Assembly: GCA_036245525.1 (NCBI GenBank)
Contig: BTPG01000006.1
Coordinates: 88,442,139 to 88,506,138, forward strand
Reading direction: 5' to 3'
From: Semisulcospira habei
Taxonomy: Eukaryota; Mollusca; Gastropoda; Semisulcospiridae
DNA: 64,000 nt
Shown: positions 19,047-29,743 of the stretch, piece by piece
Layout: the number at the start of each line of letters is the position of its first letter
Position numbering within the stretch: position 1 is the first letter of the stretch
The notes under the pieces: model-generated
What the model was told of the DNA's origin: nothing
What the model saw: only the letters and a program-made list of their open reading frames with translations
The model's database searches: none
Program-made: the position numbers and the translations under genes

Positions 19047-20490
19047 CCTGACAGCATGCGACCAGCGCGCACCATGTCTTGAACACTGGTTCTCCCTCTT
19101 TCTCGGCCAGCAGCCGCCGGATTCGCCAGTGGGGCAGCAGATGATAAAACAGGCGAACATACAGTGCCCTCTCCTCATCCACATCAACGTCCTTGGTGTC
19201 TACATGCTCTTTCCCATCAACGTCTGAACCAAAACCTTGCCCCTCACTGGTATTTTTGCTAGGATTCATTGCCTTTGTATCAGAAGGCTTATTTTGTTTT
19301 TCTACATCTGTGGCAAGTTCATCTAAATATGTTGATCCAGAAGGCACAAGTTGTGAATTTGATGACAAACGCTTCCTGTTTGAGTCCTGTCCACTGTGAT
19401 GATCCTGCACAGAGTCTGAACTGGGTAACTGAAAAGGTTTCCGAACCACTTTCCCATCTTGTAACTGCACTGATGGATTTGTTTCATGTCCTGAGGATGT
19501 GAAATCTGCGGATGGCCGCGTTGAAGGCTGAGATTTGCTGACGTTTTTAGGTCCAGATGGCACGTAACGGAAGATGGAACTGGCATCACCAAAGCAAGAG
19601 CACTCTAGACAATAAGTGGCGATGGTAGAAATTGTAACCTGTTGCTGAGGGGTCAGGTGGAAAGGGTCTTGAACATGACACACCTGCACCCAGTCTGTTT
19701 CTACTGTAATGTCTGCATGATCTGCTACTGGTTCTGTAGTGACGTCATCACTTTCAGAGCTCGTGAATTTGGATTTCACCTCCAACATACCAGTTAGTTT
19801 AACTTCTGAACTACCACTCACATGACCATTGCACACAACTGACAAAGACCTCTTCTCTTTTGCTGTTTCTTCTGAAACAGACAAAGAGTTGTCCGAATGC
19901 CTACGCAAGAAGGAATCCGCAGACGCTGATCGTTTCCTTTCCTTTTCACTATCTTCATCAAGCTGTTTCTTCCTGTCAGGATCCAGGACAAACTCGATAA
20001 CAGGGTCAACAGGTGAACCCATGTCAGCACATCCTGAGTCCCAAACATCCGAGTCTACGCTCTTGTTATCAGCTTCCTGATTTTCTTTTGTGACCTCTCC
20101 GTCTACAGCGCTTTCTTTTTGTTGTTTCTGGAGCTCAGCATCTTCCCTGGCTGTTCTGTCTGCTTTTTCCTGGGCAAGCTTCAACAATGTTATTTTCGTT
20201 TTTTCAGCATTCATCTCCTGGTGCAAAGCAAACAACGTCTTGTTCAGCTCTGAAGCCCACGCGTTCAACACTAACTTCAGTTTGTGCTGGTTCAAGAGAA
20301 CCGAGGGGGTGTTCAGCTCTTTCTGCGTTTCCTCAGTTTTGGTCAGCAAGGGCTTGAGGTCAACACACACAGTGACGGATGAACCTTCTCGTGCTTGGTC
20401 ACTGGACGATGGTTTTGACTGCGTGGCGGATGGGTAGATGGCACTCCCCATGGTGTGGTCTGCCTGGGATGACAAGGACCCAGCCACCAT
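19047..20490 (-). CDS. HPS5: HPS5 large linker exon (481 codons)
   Basis: Phase 0 in, phase 1 out; acceptor TTGTCTTCGTCAG, donor GTAGGT. Early on it reads PSVLLNQHKLKLVLNAWASE then LNKTLFALHQE, aligning with vertebrate LVLFESESLRMVLQEWLSH. The middle is about 250 residues of Asp/Glu/Ser/Lys-rich sequence. Near the end come TPQQQVTISTIATYCLECSC (a short helical match) and ALYVRLFYHLLPHWRIRRLL, then KTWCALVACCQ. The intervening acidic part has no human counterpart and is probably disordered. Confidence 0.85.
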
Positions 20491-20520
20491 CTGACGAAGA
20501 CAATCATAATGCAGCATCTA

Positions 20521-20616
20521 TTAACCCGTTGGCTGTCCATAGCGCTTTTTATCAAGGTCATTCTTACACTTACAGGAATCACCTCGATAAAAAGCACTAT
20601 GGACAGCCAAAGGGGT
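20521..20616. repeat. Palindrome, family 3 (diverged)
   Basis: TTAACCCGTTGGCTGTCCAT pairs with ATGGACAGCCAAAGGGG; the centre has lost the GATTCCTGCAGGAATC symmetry. Lies 30 bases upstream of the acceptor of the large HPS5 exon. Confidence 0.8.
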
Positions 20617-20721
20617 CGCTGCTAGTCGAGGCAGATTGTGTTTCTGCAGTATTCACAAATTAAACACCGAAGAGCCCCATGCCCAGCCATCCCATGTAAA
20701 TCGAGTCATAGGGGACATCAG

Positions 20722-20785
20722 CAAGAGGCATGGATCCTCATGAGCCTCCGCAACTGCAGGGGCTCATGAGGATCTATGCCTCTTG
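20722..20785. repeat. Hairpin palindrome, family 1 (copy 9)
   Basis: CAAGAGGCATGGATCCTCAT and complement; two mismatches. Starts 18 bases downstream of the donor of the candidate exon at 20,804-20,945. Confidence 0.85.
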
Positions 20786-20803
20786 CTGCTGGATCACGCT
20801 CAC

Positions 20804-20945
20804 GTTTTCTCCACAGTCCAAGGGTCAACACATTCGAGACGTGCTGCATTCGGATGCGCAGCTTCAAGTCGCGTATCTGGATGCGGTACAGCTCAAATGA
20901 GCGAGCACACTGAGCCTCAGCCTCTTCACTCCCCATGGACACAGA
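20804..20945 (-). CDS. HPS5: Candidate HPS5 exon, possibly a skipped or poison exon
   Basis: After AAAAGCACAG a phase-0 frame reads SVSMGSEEAEAQCARSF then ELYRIQIRDLKLRIRMQHV, and ends in phase 1 at GTGAGC. The exon before it ends in phase 0 and the large exon after it needs phase 0. Skipping therefore keeps the frame, while including it gives a stop at 20,399-20,401 after 30 codons. Either it is a regulatory cassette, or a small exon between it and the large exon is missing, or it is not an exon. The acceptor has a poor pyrimidine tract. Confidence 0.4.
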
Positions 20946-20965
20946 CTGTGCTTTTGAAATCTTTG

Positions 20966-21120
20966 TTAACCCTTTTAGCCCCGGATCCCTACAGAAGGAG
21001 ATGGCTTGACCATGATAATTCAAGGGTAGTGCCAGATTAGCTTGGCGCCTTCATAGTACATAGTTGTTAGGCAACACCTCCAAAATTTGAGAAATGGGAC
21101 CTTGGGGCTAAATGGCTTAA
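20966..21120. repeat. Palindromic TTAA element, family 2, one arm deleted
   Basis: TTAACCCTTTTAGCCCCGG to GGGGCTAAATGGCTTAA, but the sequence jumps from GCTTGGCGCCTTCA straight to the outer right arm. It is 20 bases from the acceptor of the candidate exon. Confidence 0.85.
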
Positions 21121-21156
21121 CTCAACGACAAAAACATGGATACGCTGGGGTTTCAG

Positions 21157-21220
21157 CAAGAGGCACAGATTCTCACGAGCTCTTGCAACTGCGGGGATTT
21201 ATGAGAATCTCTATCTCTTG
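21157..21220. repeat. Hairpin palindrome, family 1 (copy 10, diverged)
   Basis: CAAGAGGCACAGATTCTCAC against ATGAGAATCTCTATCTCTTG; several mismatches in the centre (CTCTTGCAACTGCGGGGATT). Confidence 0.75.
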
Positions 21221-21476
21221 CAGTTGGATCGTGACTATGTTTTCTCAGTGAAGGGGTTTAGTCAGAAAGCTCAAATATATGCGTGGGGTCTCCTAGCATC
21301 TAGATCCCAGTTCATAAGACAGACTGACCACGATAGGTCAATAAGCCCTACAACCTATCCTTCAAAAACAAGTTCATTCAGAATCGCTCCAAACACTGGT
21401 ACAGTTTACTGTAGGTCTCTCATGAATTTGAAATGCACCCTCCTCTTCTCCCCTATCATCCTCTTTTTGGGACAGA

Positions 21477-21651
21477 TTAACCCTTTTAGCCCTGGATCCC
21501 TACAGCAGGAGATGGCTTGACCATGATAATTCAAGGGTAGTGCCAGAATAGCTTGGCACCTTCCATCAAGCCATCTCCTGCAACTGGTACGTAGTCATTA
21601 GGCAACACGTCCAAAATTTGAGAAATGGGACCTTGGGGCTAAAAGGGCTAA
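21477..21651. repeat. Palindromic TTAA element, family 2, internal deletion
   Basis: TTAACCCTTTTAGCCCTGG ... TTGGGGCTAAAAGGGCTAA; the right inner arm is deleted, as in the copy at 20,966 but with a different break. Confidence 0.8.
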
Positions 21652-21756
21652 TGAGTTACCAAATATGTCAAAAAATAAGCACCTCTTGCTATAATTTCTA
21701 ATTTTATCATTATGATAAGTTTGCAATGTTTATTTTGCGGAGAAATACATTTTACC

Positions 21757-21981
21757 ATAACCCTTATCATTCGGAATACACCTGTGTGTGAAGCAAGTTT
21801 GACTAAAATAGTTCAAGGGTGGTGCCAGAATAGCTTGGCGCCTCCAGGTGCCAAGCTATTCTGGCACCACCCTTGAACTAAAAGCCATTGGTCTATATCC
21901 TTATCTGTTAGTACTATAATGTAGCTTGTATATGGCAGTGTACAGATTTGAAGCGTTTAGCCTCAGTATGATATGGGATAA
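21757..21981. repeat. Palindromic element, family 2b, reverse orientation
   Basis: TAACCCTTATCATTCGGAAT at the left and CAGTATGATATGGGATAA at the right, i.e. inverted with respect to 3,359. Central palindrome AGTTCAAGGGTGGTGCCAGA and complement. Confidence 0.85.
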
Positions 21982-22274
21982 ACTGAATGTCCCTGTTACA
22001 TCTTAGAATAATGCTGGACACAAGGACTAACTCAACTTGCAAATATGAATGTTGTACCCTGAAATACTTTTCTATTCTTTTACTCTTTTGTAAATAGGAG
22101 GGTTCCCCTGATGCGCACCAGGGGCAGTAGAAAACCTCACAAGTGGATTGTGAAAAGAAGGGTAAAACAGTTTCACTCTTGGTGAGGCGACAACATTGAA
22201 AATAAAAAAAACATTGAAAATCCATTGCATCGGCAAATTTTAGGAATCACAGCCCATCCTGAAGCAGGTTTCTT
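21982..22274. other. HPS5 intron, nothing recognised
   Basis: No coding frame or repeat family identified; ends at a weak palindrome. Confidence 0.45.
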
Positions 22275-22411
22275 TAACCTGACATGCTACAACAGGATGT
22301 GGATCTATCATGATAGTTCACAGGTTAGGTCAGAACAGCTCTAGGCGCAAAGCTATTTTTACACCAAGCTGGAACTATCATGGTCGATCTGTCTCCAGAA
22401 CTGTGGCGTAC
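22275..22411. repeat. Degenerate family 2-like palindrome
   Basis: TTAACCTGACATGC, TATCATGATAGTTCACAGG and, on the right, TGGAACTATCATGGTCGATC. Much more diverged than other copies. Confidence 0.55.
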
Positions 22412-22429
22412 ACTTCTGAGCATATCTCT

Positions 22430-24270
22430 TAAATAATAATAATAATAATTACGGTATTTATAATGCGCTTATCTTATAATAATTATAACTCTAAGTGTGC
22501 ACTCACAACTCGCACACGCATGCGCACGCTTTAGACAATGACTCACGTAACACAAATAGTGAAAATACATTACGACGGTCAGCTAGGGGTGGGGAGTGTG
22601 GTGATATAGTGCTAGAGCTGTTGAAAGAGGTGAGTTTTGAGGGCGGACTGGAAGGAGGAGAGCGAGTGTTTCTGACGGAGAGAGAGTGGGAGAGTGTTCC
22701 AGGTAGATGGACCGTATACTGAGAAGGAGCGGGGGCCGAAAGTGCTGAGTTTGCTGCAGGGGATGAGGAGGTGGAGAGGGTCGGAGGCAGAGCGGAGGGA
22801 GCGGGGAGGAGTGTAGGGGTGAAGTAAGTTGGAGAGATAGGCAGGAGCTTAGTTGTTCAGGGATTTGTAGCAGAGAGACAGAATCTTGTATTGGATGCGT
22901 TGGGGGATGGGGAGCCAGTGAAGGGGCTTGAGCAGGGGAGCGATGTGGTCGGATTTTTTCTTTCTGAGGACGAGGCGGGCAGCATTGTTCTGGACGCGCT
23001 GGAGAGTGAGAGTGCTGGAGTGAGCAAGGCCGGAAAGGAGAGAGTTGCAGTAGCCGATGCGAGATAAGATGAGAGAGACAGCGAGTTTGGTGGCAGCTTC
23101 GGTAGTGAGGTATTTTCTGATCTGACTGATGCGGCGGAGGTGGAAATAACATGCCTGGGCCGTGGCGGAGACGAAGCTGGTCATGGAAAGAGAGGAATCG
23201 AGGATAACGCCAAGGTTCTTGACCGAGTCAGAGAGGGAGATGGGGGTGCTGTCGAGTTGAAGGTGGAGAGAGGGAGGGAGCTGGGAAAGTTTCTGGCGAG
23301 TGCCAACCAGCATGGCTTCCGTTTTGTCGTCGTTCAGTTTGAGCTTGTTTGCTGTCATCCAGTTTTTAACGTCTTCATAGCAGTCAGCCGTGCGAGTCAG
23401 TAGTGTCTGAGTTTGTCGAGTTTGTCTTTGTCTAGTAGTTGTGAGTCGTCAGCATAGAGGTGGTGGTGTATGTGGTGAGACTGGATGATGTTGGACAGGG
23501 GGGAGGTGTAGAGTGTGAAAAGGACCGGGCCCAGGACGGACCCCTGTGGAACGCCGCAGGAGAGCCTGACTGGGTTGGAGGAGATGCCGTCGATGGTGAC
23601 GGACTGCTGTCTGTCGGAGAGGTAGGAGAGAAACCAGGAGTGAGCAGAGTCAGTGATGCCAAAGGAGTGGTGAAGGCGGTGGAGGAGGATAGAGTGGTCT
23701 ATGGTGTCGAAGGCGGCAGCGAGATCGAGTAGCGTAAGAAGGGAGATGTTGCCCGAGTCGGTGGAGAGAAGCAGGTCGTTAAGGATATGTAGAAGGGCTG
23801 TTTCAGTGCTGTGATGTTTGCGATAGGCAGACTGGAAGGGACTGAGGAGGTTGTTGTCGGCGAGGTGGAGGTTGAGTTGGTTGAGGACAACCTTCTCAAG
23901 AAGCTTGGACAGGAGAGAGAGATTGGAGACTGGGCGGTAGTTCTTGAGCTCATTTGGGTCGAGGTTGTTTTTTGAGGAGAGGACGGACGATGGCGGACTT
24001 GAAAATAACGGGGACGGAGCCATTCTCTAGAGATGTGTTGATGATGTCGGTAATGAAGGGCAAAAGTTTTGGGAGGCCGTCCCGGTAGAGGGAAGCTGGG
24101 AGGGGGTCTAGTTCGCAGGTTTTGAAAAGGCATGGACTTTATGGTCTTGAGGACTTCATCCTGAGAGACGGGGCGGAAGGACGAGAGGGGAGTGCCGGAA
24201 AAGGGGGGGGGGGGGGGGGGGGGTCAGGAAGGCAAGGCGGAGAAGGCAGTGTCGAGTGATAGTTTCATCC
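22430..24270 (-). mobile_element. L2/CR1-like LINE, 5-prime truncated
   Basis: The 3-prime end on the minus strand is the AAGCGCATTATAAATACCG-like stretch followed by an ATT microsatellite (22,433-22,449), typical of L2/CR1 elements. Coding sequence: FKTCELDPLPASLYRDGLPK near 24,100; NYRPVSNLSLLSKLLEKVV, FDTIDHSILLHRL and the catalytic YADDSQLL box at 23,397-24,023; then KLKLNDDKTEAMLVGTRQ and RVQNNAARLVLRKKKSDHI at 22,849-23,358; and the C-terminal RSFSVYGPSTWNTLPLSL in a further frame. At least three frameshifts and a 21-base poly-C/G run (about 24,203-24,223). No endonuclease: the 5-prime half is missing. Confidence 0.88.
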
Positions 24271-24277
24271 TCAGGTC

Positions 24278-24504
24278 TTAACCCATATCATACTGAGGCT
24301 AGTGAAAAGCTTTAAATTTGTACACTGCCATATGCAAGCTACATTATAGTACTTACAGATGAGGATATAGACCAATGGCGTTAGTTCAAGGCTGGTGCCA
24401 GAATAGCTTGGCGCCTAGAGGTGCCAAGCTTTTCTGGCACTACCCTTGAACTATTTTAGTCAAACTTATTTCACACACTGGTGTATTCTGAATGATAAGG
24501 GTTA
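24278..24504. repeat. Palindromic TTAA element, family 2b
   Basis: TTAACCCATATCATACTGAG to GAATGATAAGGGTTAA, very close to the copy at 3,359-3,582. Abuts the truncated end of the LINE. Confidence 0.85.
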
Positions 24505-24567
24505 ATGAGTGAACACATTTTGCACCAAGGAGTGAAATCCCCAAATTCTGAATAAGGATGGTATTAC

Positions 24568-24719
24568 AGTTCCAGAGACAGATGGAGCATGATACTGATA
24601 GTTCAAGGGTGGTGCCAGAATATCTTGGCGCCTATGGGCGCCAAGTATTCGGGCACCATCCCTGAATTATCATGCTCGATCCATGTCTTGCTGTGGCGTA
24701 TCAGGGCTGAATGAGTTAA
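24568..24719. repeat. Palindromic element, family 2/2b intermediate
   Basis: Arms ACTGATAGTTCAAGGGTGGT / CACCATCCCTGAATTATCAT around GGCGCCTATGGGCGCC, ending GGGCTGAATGAGTTAA. Confidence 0.7.
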
Positions 24720-24792
24720 CGTATCTTATTACTATCTTGGTCACTGATAACTTTGACAACAATTAAAAAAATTGTACAGGAGATGCACTCAC

Positions 24793-24892
24793 AGCAGATG
24801 GAGGGCTGTTTGATGGTGACCTAGATACGAGTGGATTTTTCTCTTTTACACGTCGAATCAGCGATCGAGTGGAACTGCCAAACTTGGTCACT
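24793..24892 (-). CDS. HPS5: HPS5 exon, KFGSSTRSLIRRVKEK segment
   Basis: Phase 2 in, phase 0 out; acceptor CTGTTGCAG-like TTTTGTTGCAG, donor GTGAGT. Reads VTKFGSSTRSLIRRVKEKNP then LVSRSPSNSPPSA; matches the vertebrate stretch VSSFVRKTTEKIGTLHTSP. Confidence 0.82.
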
Positions 24893-25239
24893 CTGCAACA
24901 AAAAATAAAGACTTTCAATTTAAGTAGCTGTGTCCCTGATTGTTAATTATGCTTCAGAACAACATGACCATGTACGATGTAAACTGTTTTGGCCTTATTA
25001 CTTTGAAGCCAGCTTGTTGTAATCTGTTTTTTCCTTTAGAGGGGTGATAAAAAGGGCCACCTAGTTGCCTGTGATGACTTGTAAAGCTTTGGCTAGCTTG
25101 GCTGGCGACCTCAGAATTTGAAGATCAGAAGAACATTATGTCATCTAATGGGTAATTGAATTTTGTCTCAGGCTACAATGTCCAAACTTTTGAATCTTGG
25201 TAGCCTGGCCTTGGAAGTTTTTTAATTTGTTGGCTTTCA
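24893..25239. other. HPS5 intron, nothing recognised
   Basis: AT-rich, no frame or hairpin. Confidence 0.45.
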
Positions 25240-25345
25240 TATACTGATGGGCAAAGGAAATGGGACATCACTGGCATCATCACAAACACTGAAGCCTTTC
25301 CAAAGATTTCAATGGTGTCACATTGTTTCTGCTCATCAGTGTATA
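25240..25345. repeat. Palindrome, family 6
   Basis: ATACTGATGGGCAAAGGAAA ... TTTCTGCTCATCAGTGTAT, with inner arms GACATCACTGGCATCATC and GATTTCAATGGTGTCA. The TA at each end suggests a TA-type insertion site. Confidence 0.75.
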
Positions 25346-25379
25346 TAGTCTGAAACGTGCTTCTTTATTTGATTGCACT

Positions 25380-25468
25380 TTAACCCTTTGGCCAACAGAA
25401 GCGGTTTTAGTTGTAGAGACTCCTGCAGGAATTATCCCAACAATAACTACTGACAGTGAAGGGGTTAA
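25380..25468. repeat. Palindrome, family 3 (diverged)
   Basis: TTAACCCTTTGGCCAACAGA to GACAGTGAAGGGGTTAA, centre CTCCTGCAGGAAT. Confidence 0.75.
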
Positions 25469-25801
25469 AATATTCAGTCACTAGACTTCCAAACCTGACA
25501 ATGTGACTGAAAATGTTAAAACTTGTATCCTAACAAAATGTGCGCATGTACAGATCCATTCCCACAGTTATGTCTCCTGGTCCTTGTGTTTATTTTAGCT
25601 GACTGTTTTGTTTTTTGCTAGAGCTGTGAATGGCCTTGAGTATGGCCTACTCTTGCTGATAAATCTGATTATTTTTTAAAATTCTAAATCCCTGCTACAC
25701 CTGCCCGCTTGCTACATGTACAACTAACAAGTGAAAAAATCACTATCTGTTAGCTAAGTAGGTGAATATATATATATGAGACAGGACTGACAATGTAGAT
25801 T
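25469..25801. other. HPS5 intron, nothing recognised
   Basis: Includes a short TATATATA run at 25,768; otherwise featureless up to the LINE target duplication. Confidence 0.45.
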
Positions 25802-25814
25802 AGATAAGTGTGTA
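25802..25814. repeat. Target site duplication of RTE-type LINE, left copy
   Basis: AGATAAGTGTGTA, identical to 29,113-29,125. Confidence 0.85.
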
Positions 25815-25819
25815 CTTAC

Positions 25820-27510
25820 TTACTTACGCCTGTCACCCCTACCCGGGTATAGGCCGTCGACGAGAGACCTCCAGCAACTCCTGTCCTGTGCTTCTCCTTC
25901 GATTCTACTCCAGGTGGTTCCCAGTCTCTTGATGTCTGCTTGGAGGTCTCGACGCCAGGAGTTTCTCGGCCTACCTCTTTTCCTCTTTCCCTGGGGGTTC
26001 CATGACAATGCCTGCCTAGTGATACTGGAAGCTGGCTTTCTCAGACTGTGACCGATCCATCCCCATCTTCTTCGCCCAATTTCATTCTCTGCTGTTATCT
26101 GCTCTGTTCTCTCCCAGAGTCTGACGTTGCTGATCTTCTCTGGCCAGTGGATTTTCAAAATTCTTCTAAGGCAACTGTTCATGAAGGTCTGTACTCTGTT
26201 GACTGTGGTTTTTGTCAATCTCCATGTCTCTGCTCCATATAGGAGAACTGCTTTTACATTGGAGTTGAAAATCCGGACTTTGGTGTGTTGTGACAGCTCT
26301 CTGGAACTCCACACTTTTTTCAACTGGAGAAAGGCTGCTCTGGCTTTACCGATTCGTGCTCTGACATCTGCATCAGTGCCGCCTTTTTTGTCTATGATGC
26401 TCCCGAGATAGGTGAAGGACTCCACCTCCTCCAACGGGGTGCCAGCAAGCAAGACTGGTTCTTCCCTGGTTGCGTTCAGCCTCATTGTCTTTGTTTTCTG
26501 TTTGTGAATGGTGAGGCCCACTTGGGATGAGATGTCAGCAAGCCTCGTGGTCTTGTCCTGCATTTGTTGATGAGTGTGGGACAGTAATGCCAAGTCGTCT
26601 GCAAAATCGAGGTCGTCAAGCTGTGTCCACAGTGTCCACTGTATTCCACTTCGTCTGTGCTCTGTGGTCATCTTCATGACCCAGTCTATGGCCAGTAGGA
26701 AGAGGAACGGAGACAGCAGACACCCCTGCCTGACACCAGTTCTGACCTGGAGCTCTCTGGTGAACTGCCCTTTGTGGATCACGCGACATGTCATGCCATC
26801 ATAGCTGCTCTTGATCAGGCGGACGAGCTTTGTGGGTACACCATAGTATCGTAGGAGTCTCCACAGAGTCTCTCGGTCCACGCTGTCAAATGCTTTCTCA
26901 TAATCCACAAAGTTGACGTACAGCGGGGAGCTCCACTCCAGAGACTGTTCCACGATGATGCGGAGAGTGGCGATCTGGTCTGTACATGATCGGTTCTTCC
27001 TGAATCCTGCTTGCTGGTCTCTCAGCTGGGGGTCAACGGAGCTCTTCATTCTCTCTAGGATGATCCTGTTGAAGACCTTTCCTGGTACTGACAGCAAGGT
27101 GATTCCTCTGTAGTTGGAACACTTGCTGAGGTCGCCTTTCTTGGGAAGCTTGATTAGGTACCCCTCCTTCCAGTCAGCTGGCATCACCTCCTCTTCCCAG
27201 ATCTTTCCAAACAGTGGGTACAGCATCTCAACTGTTGTCTCTAGGTCTGCTTTCAGAGACTCCGCTGGGATGCCATCTGGCCCTGCTGCTTTGCCATTCT
27301 TCAAAAATGCCACTGCTTTTCTGATCTCTTCCCGGCTGGGTCTGTCACAGCTGATGGGTAGGTCAGTCTCTGCCGGCTGGATGTCGGGGGGGTCGGGTGG
27401 GCTAGGTCTGTTCAGTAACTCTTCAAAATACTCGGCCCATCTGTCGAGTTGGTCTGCTCTGTCTGCAATAGGCTTGCCTTCTTTGTCTTTTACTGGTCTT
27501 TCTGTATGGC
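25820..27510 (-). pseudogene. RTE reverse transcriptase domain
   Basis: Open from about 27,500 to the stop at 25,820 (497 codons from the first Met). Motifs in order: KNGKAAGPDGIPAESLK, CSNYRGITLLSVPGKVF, GFRKNRSCTDQIATLR, VDYEKAFDSVDRETLW, TGVRQGCLLSPFLFLLA and the catalytic box LDDLDFADDLALLSH, then the C-terminal region ETWRLTKTTVNRVQTFMNSC. All catalytic Asp residues are present. The protein is severed from its endonuclease by the frameshift. Confidence 0.9.
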
Positions 27511-28833
27511 CAAATTACCCGACAAACTTCTGGTAATGTCGTAGAGCTGTTTCATGTTGCCGCTGCCTGCTGCCTTTTCTGCCTCTGCTGCCAGGCTGTC
27601 TGTGTAGGCCCTCTTGTCTGCCCTGACACTCCTCTTCACCTCGCGGTTGGCTTCCGAGTATTCCCCCTGTGCCCTTACTTTGGCTGCTCTCGTGCGACTG
27701 TTGTTGACCGCTGCTTTCTTCTGCTTCCTCGCTTCTATCTTCTTCAAGGTCTGTGCCGACAGCCAGTCCTTGTGGTGGTGTTTCCTGAACCCTACAGTGT
27801 CTTTGCAGGTTGAGTTCAGCGCCTCTCTAACTGCCTTCCACTGCTGCTCTGTGGTGACTGCCTCCTCTTCATTTACTAGCTCCTGTAGCGCTTGAAACCG
27901 GTTGGACAGCACCAGTTTGAACTCTTCTCTAACTCCAGTTTCTCTCAGGAGGCCTACATTATAGCGCTGTCTTCTTGTTGTCTCTGTGCGGCTTTTCTTT
28001 AGCTTGAGCTTCATTCTTAAGGTAAGCAGATGGCGGTCTGAGGCGACATCTGCTCCCCTCCTCACTCGAACATCTTGAAGGGATCTTCTAAATTTCTTGC
28101 TAATGCAGATATGGTCTATTTGGTTCTCTGTTGTATGGTCAGGTGAGACCCAAGTTGCTTTGTGTATTCTTCTGTGTGGGAAGATGCTGCCTCCAATGAC
28201 AAGTCGGTTTAGAGCACAAAAGTCTACAAACCTCTCCCCGTTCTCACTCATCTACGAGCCTAGTCCCTGTCTCCCCATCACCTCTTCGTATCCGGTGTTG
28301 TCCTCCCCTATTTTGGCATTAAAATCGCCCATGACGATGGTGATGTCTCGCTCCGCACATTTGTCCACGGCACTCTGGAGTCGGTCGTAGAACTCTTGTT
28401 TCTCTTCCTCGTCACTGTCATTGGTGGGCGCATAACACTGGATGACGTTCAGCTTGAGCTTTTTCTTGGTTCTAAAGGCTGCTGTTATAATTCTTGGCCC
28501 AAGAGGTTCCCAGCCCATCAGCGCTCTCTGTGCCACTGGTGACAGCATGAGTGCTACTCCTTCTGTATGGGGGGCATTCTCCTCTTCATGACCTGAATAC
28601 AGAATCATCTCCCCACTTAACAGCCTTTTCTGGCCAGACTGCGTCCATCTGGCTTCACTGATGCCTAGCAGGGAAAGGTTGTACTTTTGCATTTCCGCTG
28701 CTATCTGGGCGGCCTTGCCGCTCTGGTACATGGTCTTGACGTTCCATGTGCCCATGGTTGTATCCCTGGATAGAGAGAGGTGGCTCGGTCCTGTGGCTTC
28801 CGAAGACTTCCGGCTTTCACCACAGGACGTCAT
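27490..28833 (-). pseudogene. RTE endonuclease and linker, one stop codon
   Basis: Endonuclease motifs: MGTWNVKTMYQSGKAA, LGISEARWTQSG, VMGDFNAKIGEDNTG, then after the in-frame TAG at 28,252-28,254 the continuation MSENGERFVDFCALNRLV, ENQIDHICISKKFRRS and VASDRHLLTLRMKL with the catalytic Ser-Asp-Arg-His. The stop falls between GRQGLGS and MSENGERF. The linker (Arg/Lys/Ala-rich) continues to 27,490, where the frame is lost. Confidence 0.9.
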
Positions 28834-29112
28834 AAGTCTTCTAGTAGAAGAACCTTCCTCCTCCAGGAAAGGAATTACTGTTAGTCTTTTCGTCGGCGTT
28901 TTTGTAGCTATTTTTTTTTTTGCAGGGTGGGGAAGCTACCCCCACGCCCAACCCCCTTACTAGGAGGACCAGGGGTTTTCTGTCGGGGTCACCTTCCCTT
29001 AGACCATGTTGGTTCACGGCACCTTATTTCATTCGGTGCACCCCTCTCACGAGGGACCCCCTATCCACCACCCAGGGGACGCGCCTCAACGCCGTATGGT
29101 CCCAGCGCGAGG

Positions 29113-29125
29113 AGATAAGTGTGTA
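29113..29125. repeat. Target site duplication of RTE-type LINE, right copy
   Basis: AGATAAGTGTGTA, identical to 25,802-25,814. Confidence 0.85.
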
Positions 29126-29743
29126 GATACACGTAATTTGTACACTATGTTGTAAACCACTCTATCAAAACATCATGTACACAAATCAAGGACAGTACTA
29201 GTAATAAATGAAGGATGCACTGAAAACATCTTATGTTATGGGGTAAGTTTATTGTTTATCATCATCCATGAAATAACAGAAAATTAATTTTTCTTTAAAA
29301 TGTATTTTTTCGAAAAATACTTACCGATGACATTACTAATTGGAACCTTCGCTTAACTCATCAATTTTAGCCAAAAACTTACTGTGTCCCTCATCCTAGG
29401 GGAGGCAATCACTGGGGTGCCATAACCTGGACACCCCGAGTGGCCTCCGTACTACTCTATCTGGTAGCGCACTCACCCTTTCCCGCCAGTGACTGAGCCT
29501 TAGCACCAGTGCGGCAAGCGGGGTAGGAGGGAGGGATCTCTCAGTATGTCATCGTAAGTATTTTTCGAAAAAATACATTTTAAAGAAAAATTAATTTATT
29601 TTCTCAAAATCATTACCGATGACATTACTAATTGGAATTGCGAATAGGAGGTGGGTGCCGCAAGTTTGGAACCCCTCCCATTGCCCACGCAGAGCGTGCA
29701 CTATCGAGGCCCCTCCCTATGCGCCCACTCCCGACAATTTTAG

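Larger units (their letters stand above)
25815..29112 (-). mobile_element. RTE-type LINE, nearly complete
   Basis: Bordered by 13-base direct repeats. The 3-prime end on the minus strand is a TAAG microsatellite. About 280 bases of untranslated leader precede an apurinic endonuclease (28,833 down) and a reverse transcriptase (to 25,820). The protein type, beginning GTWNVKTMYQSGKAAQ, is the RTE-like family widespread in molluscs. Only two lesions interrupt it: a TAG at 28,252-28,254 and a frameshift near 27,500. It sits in an HPS5 intron in sense orientation. Confidence 0.9.
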
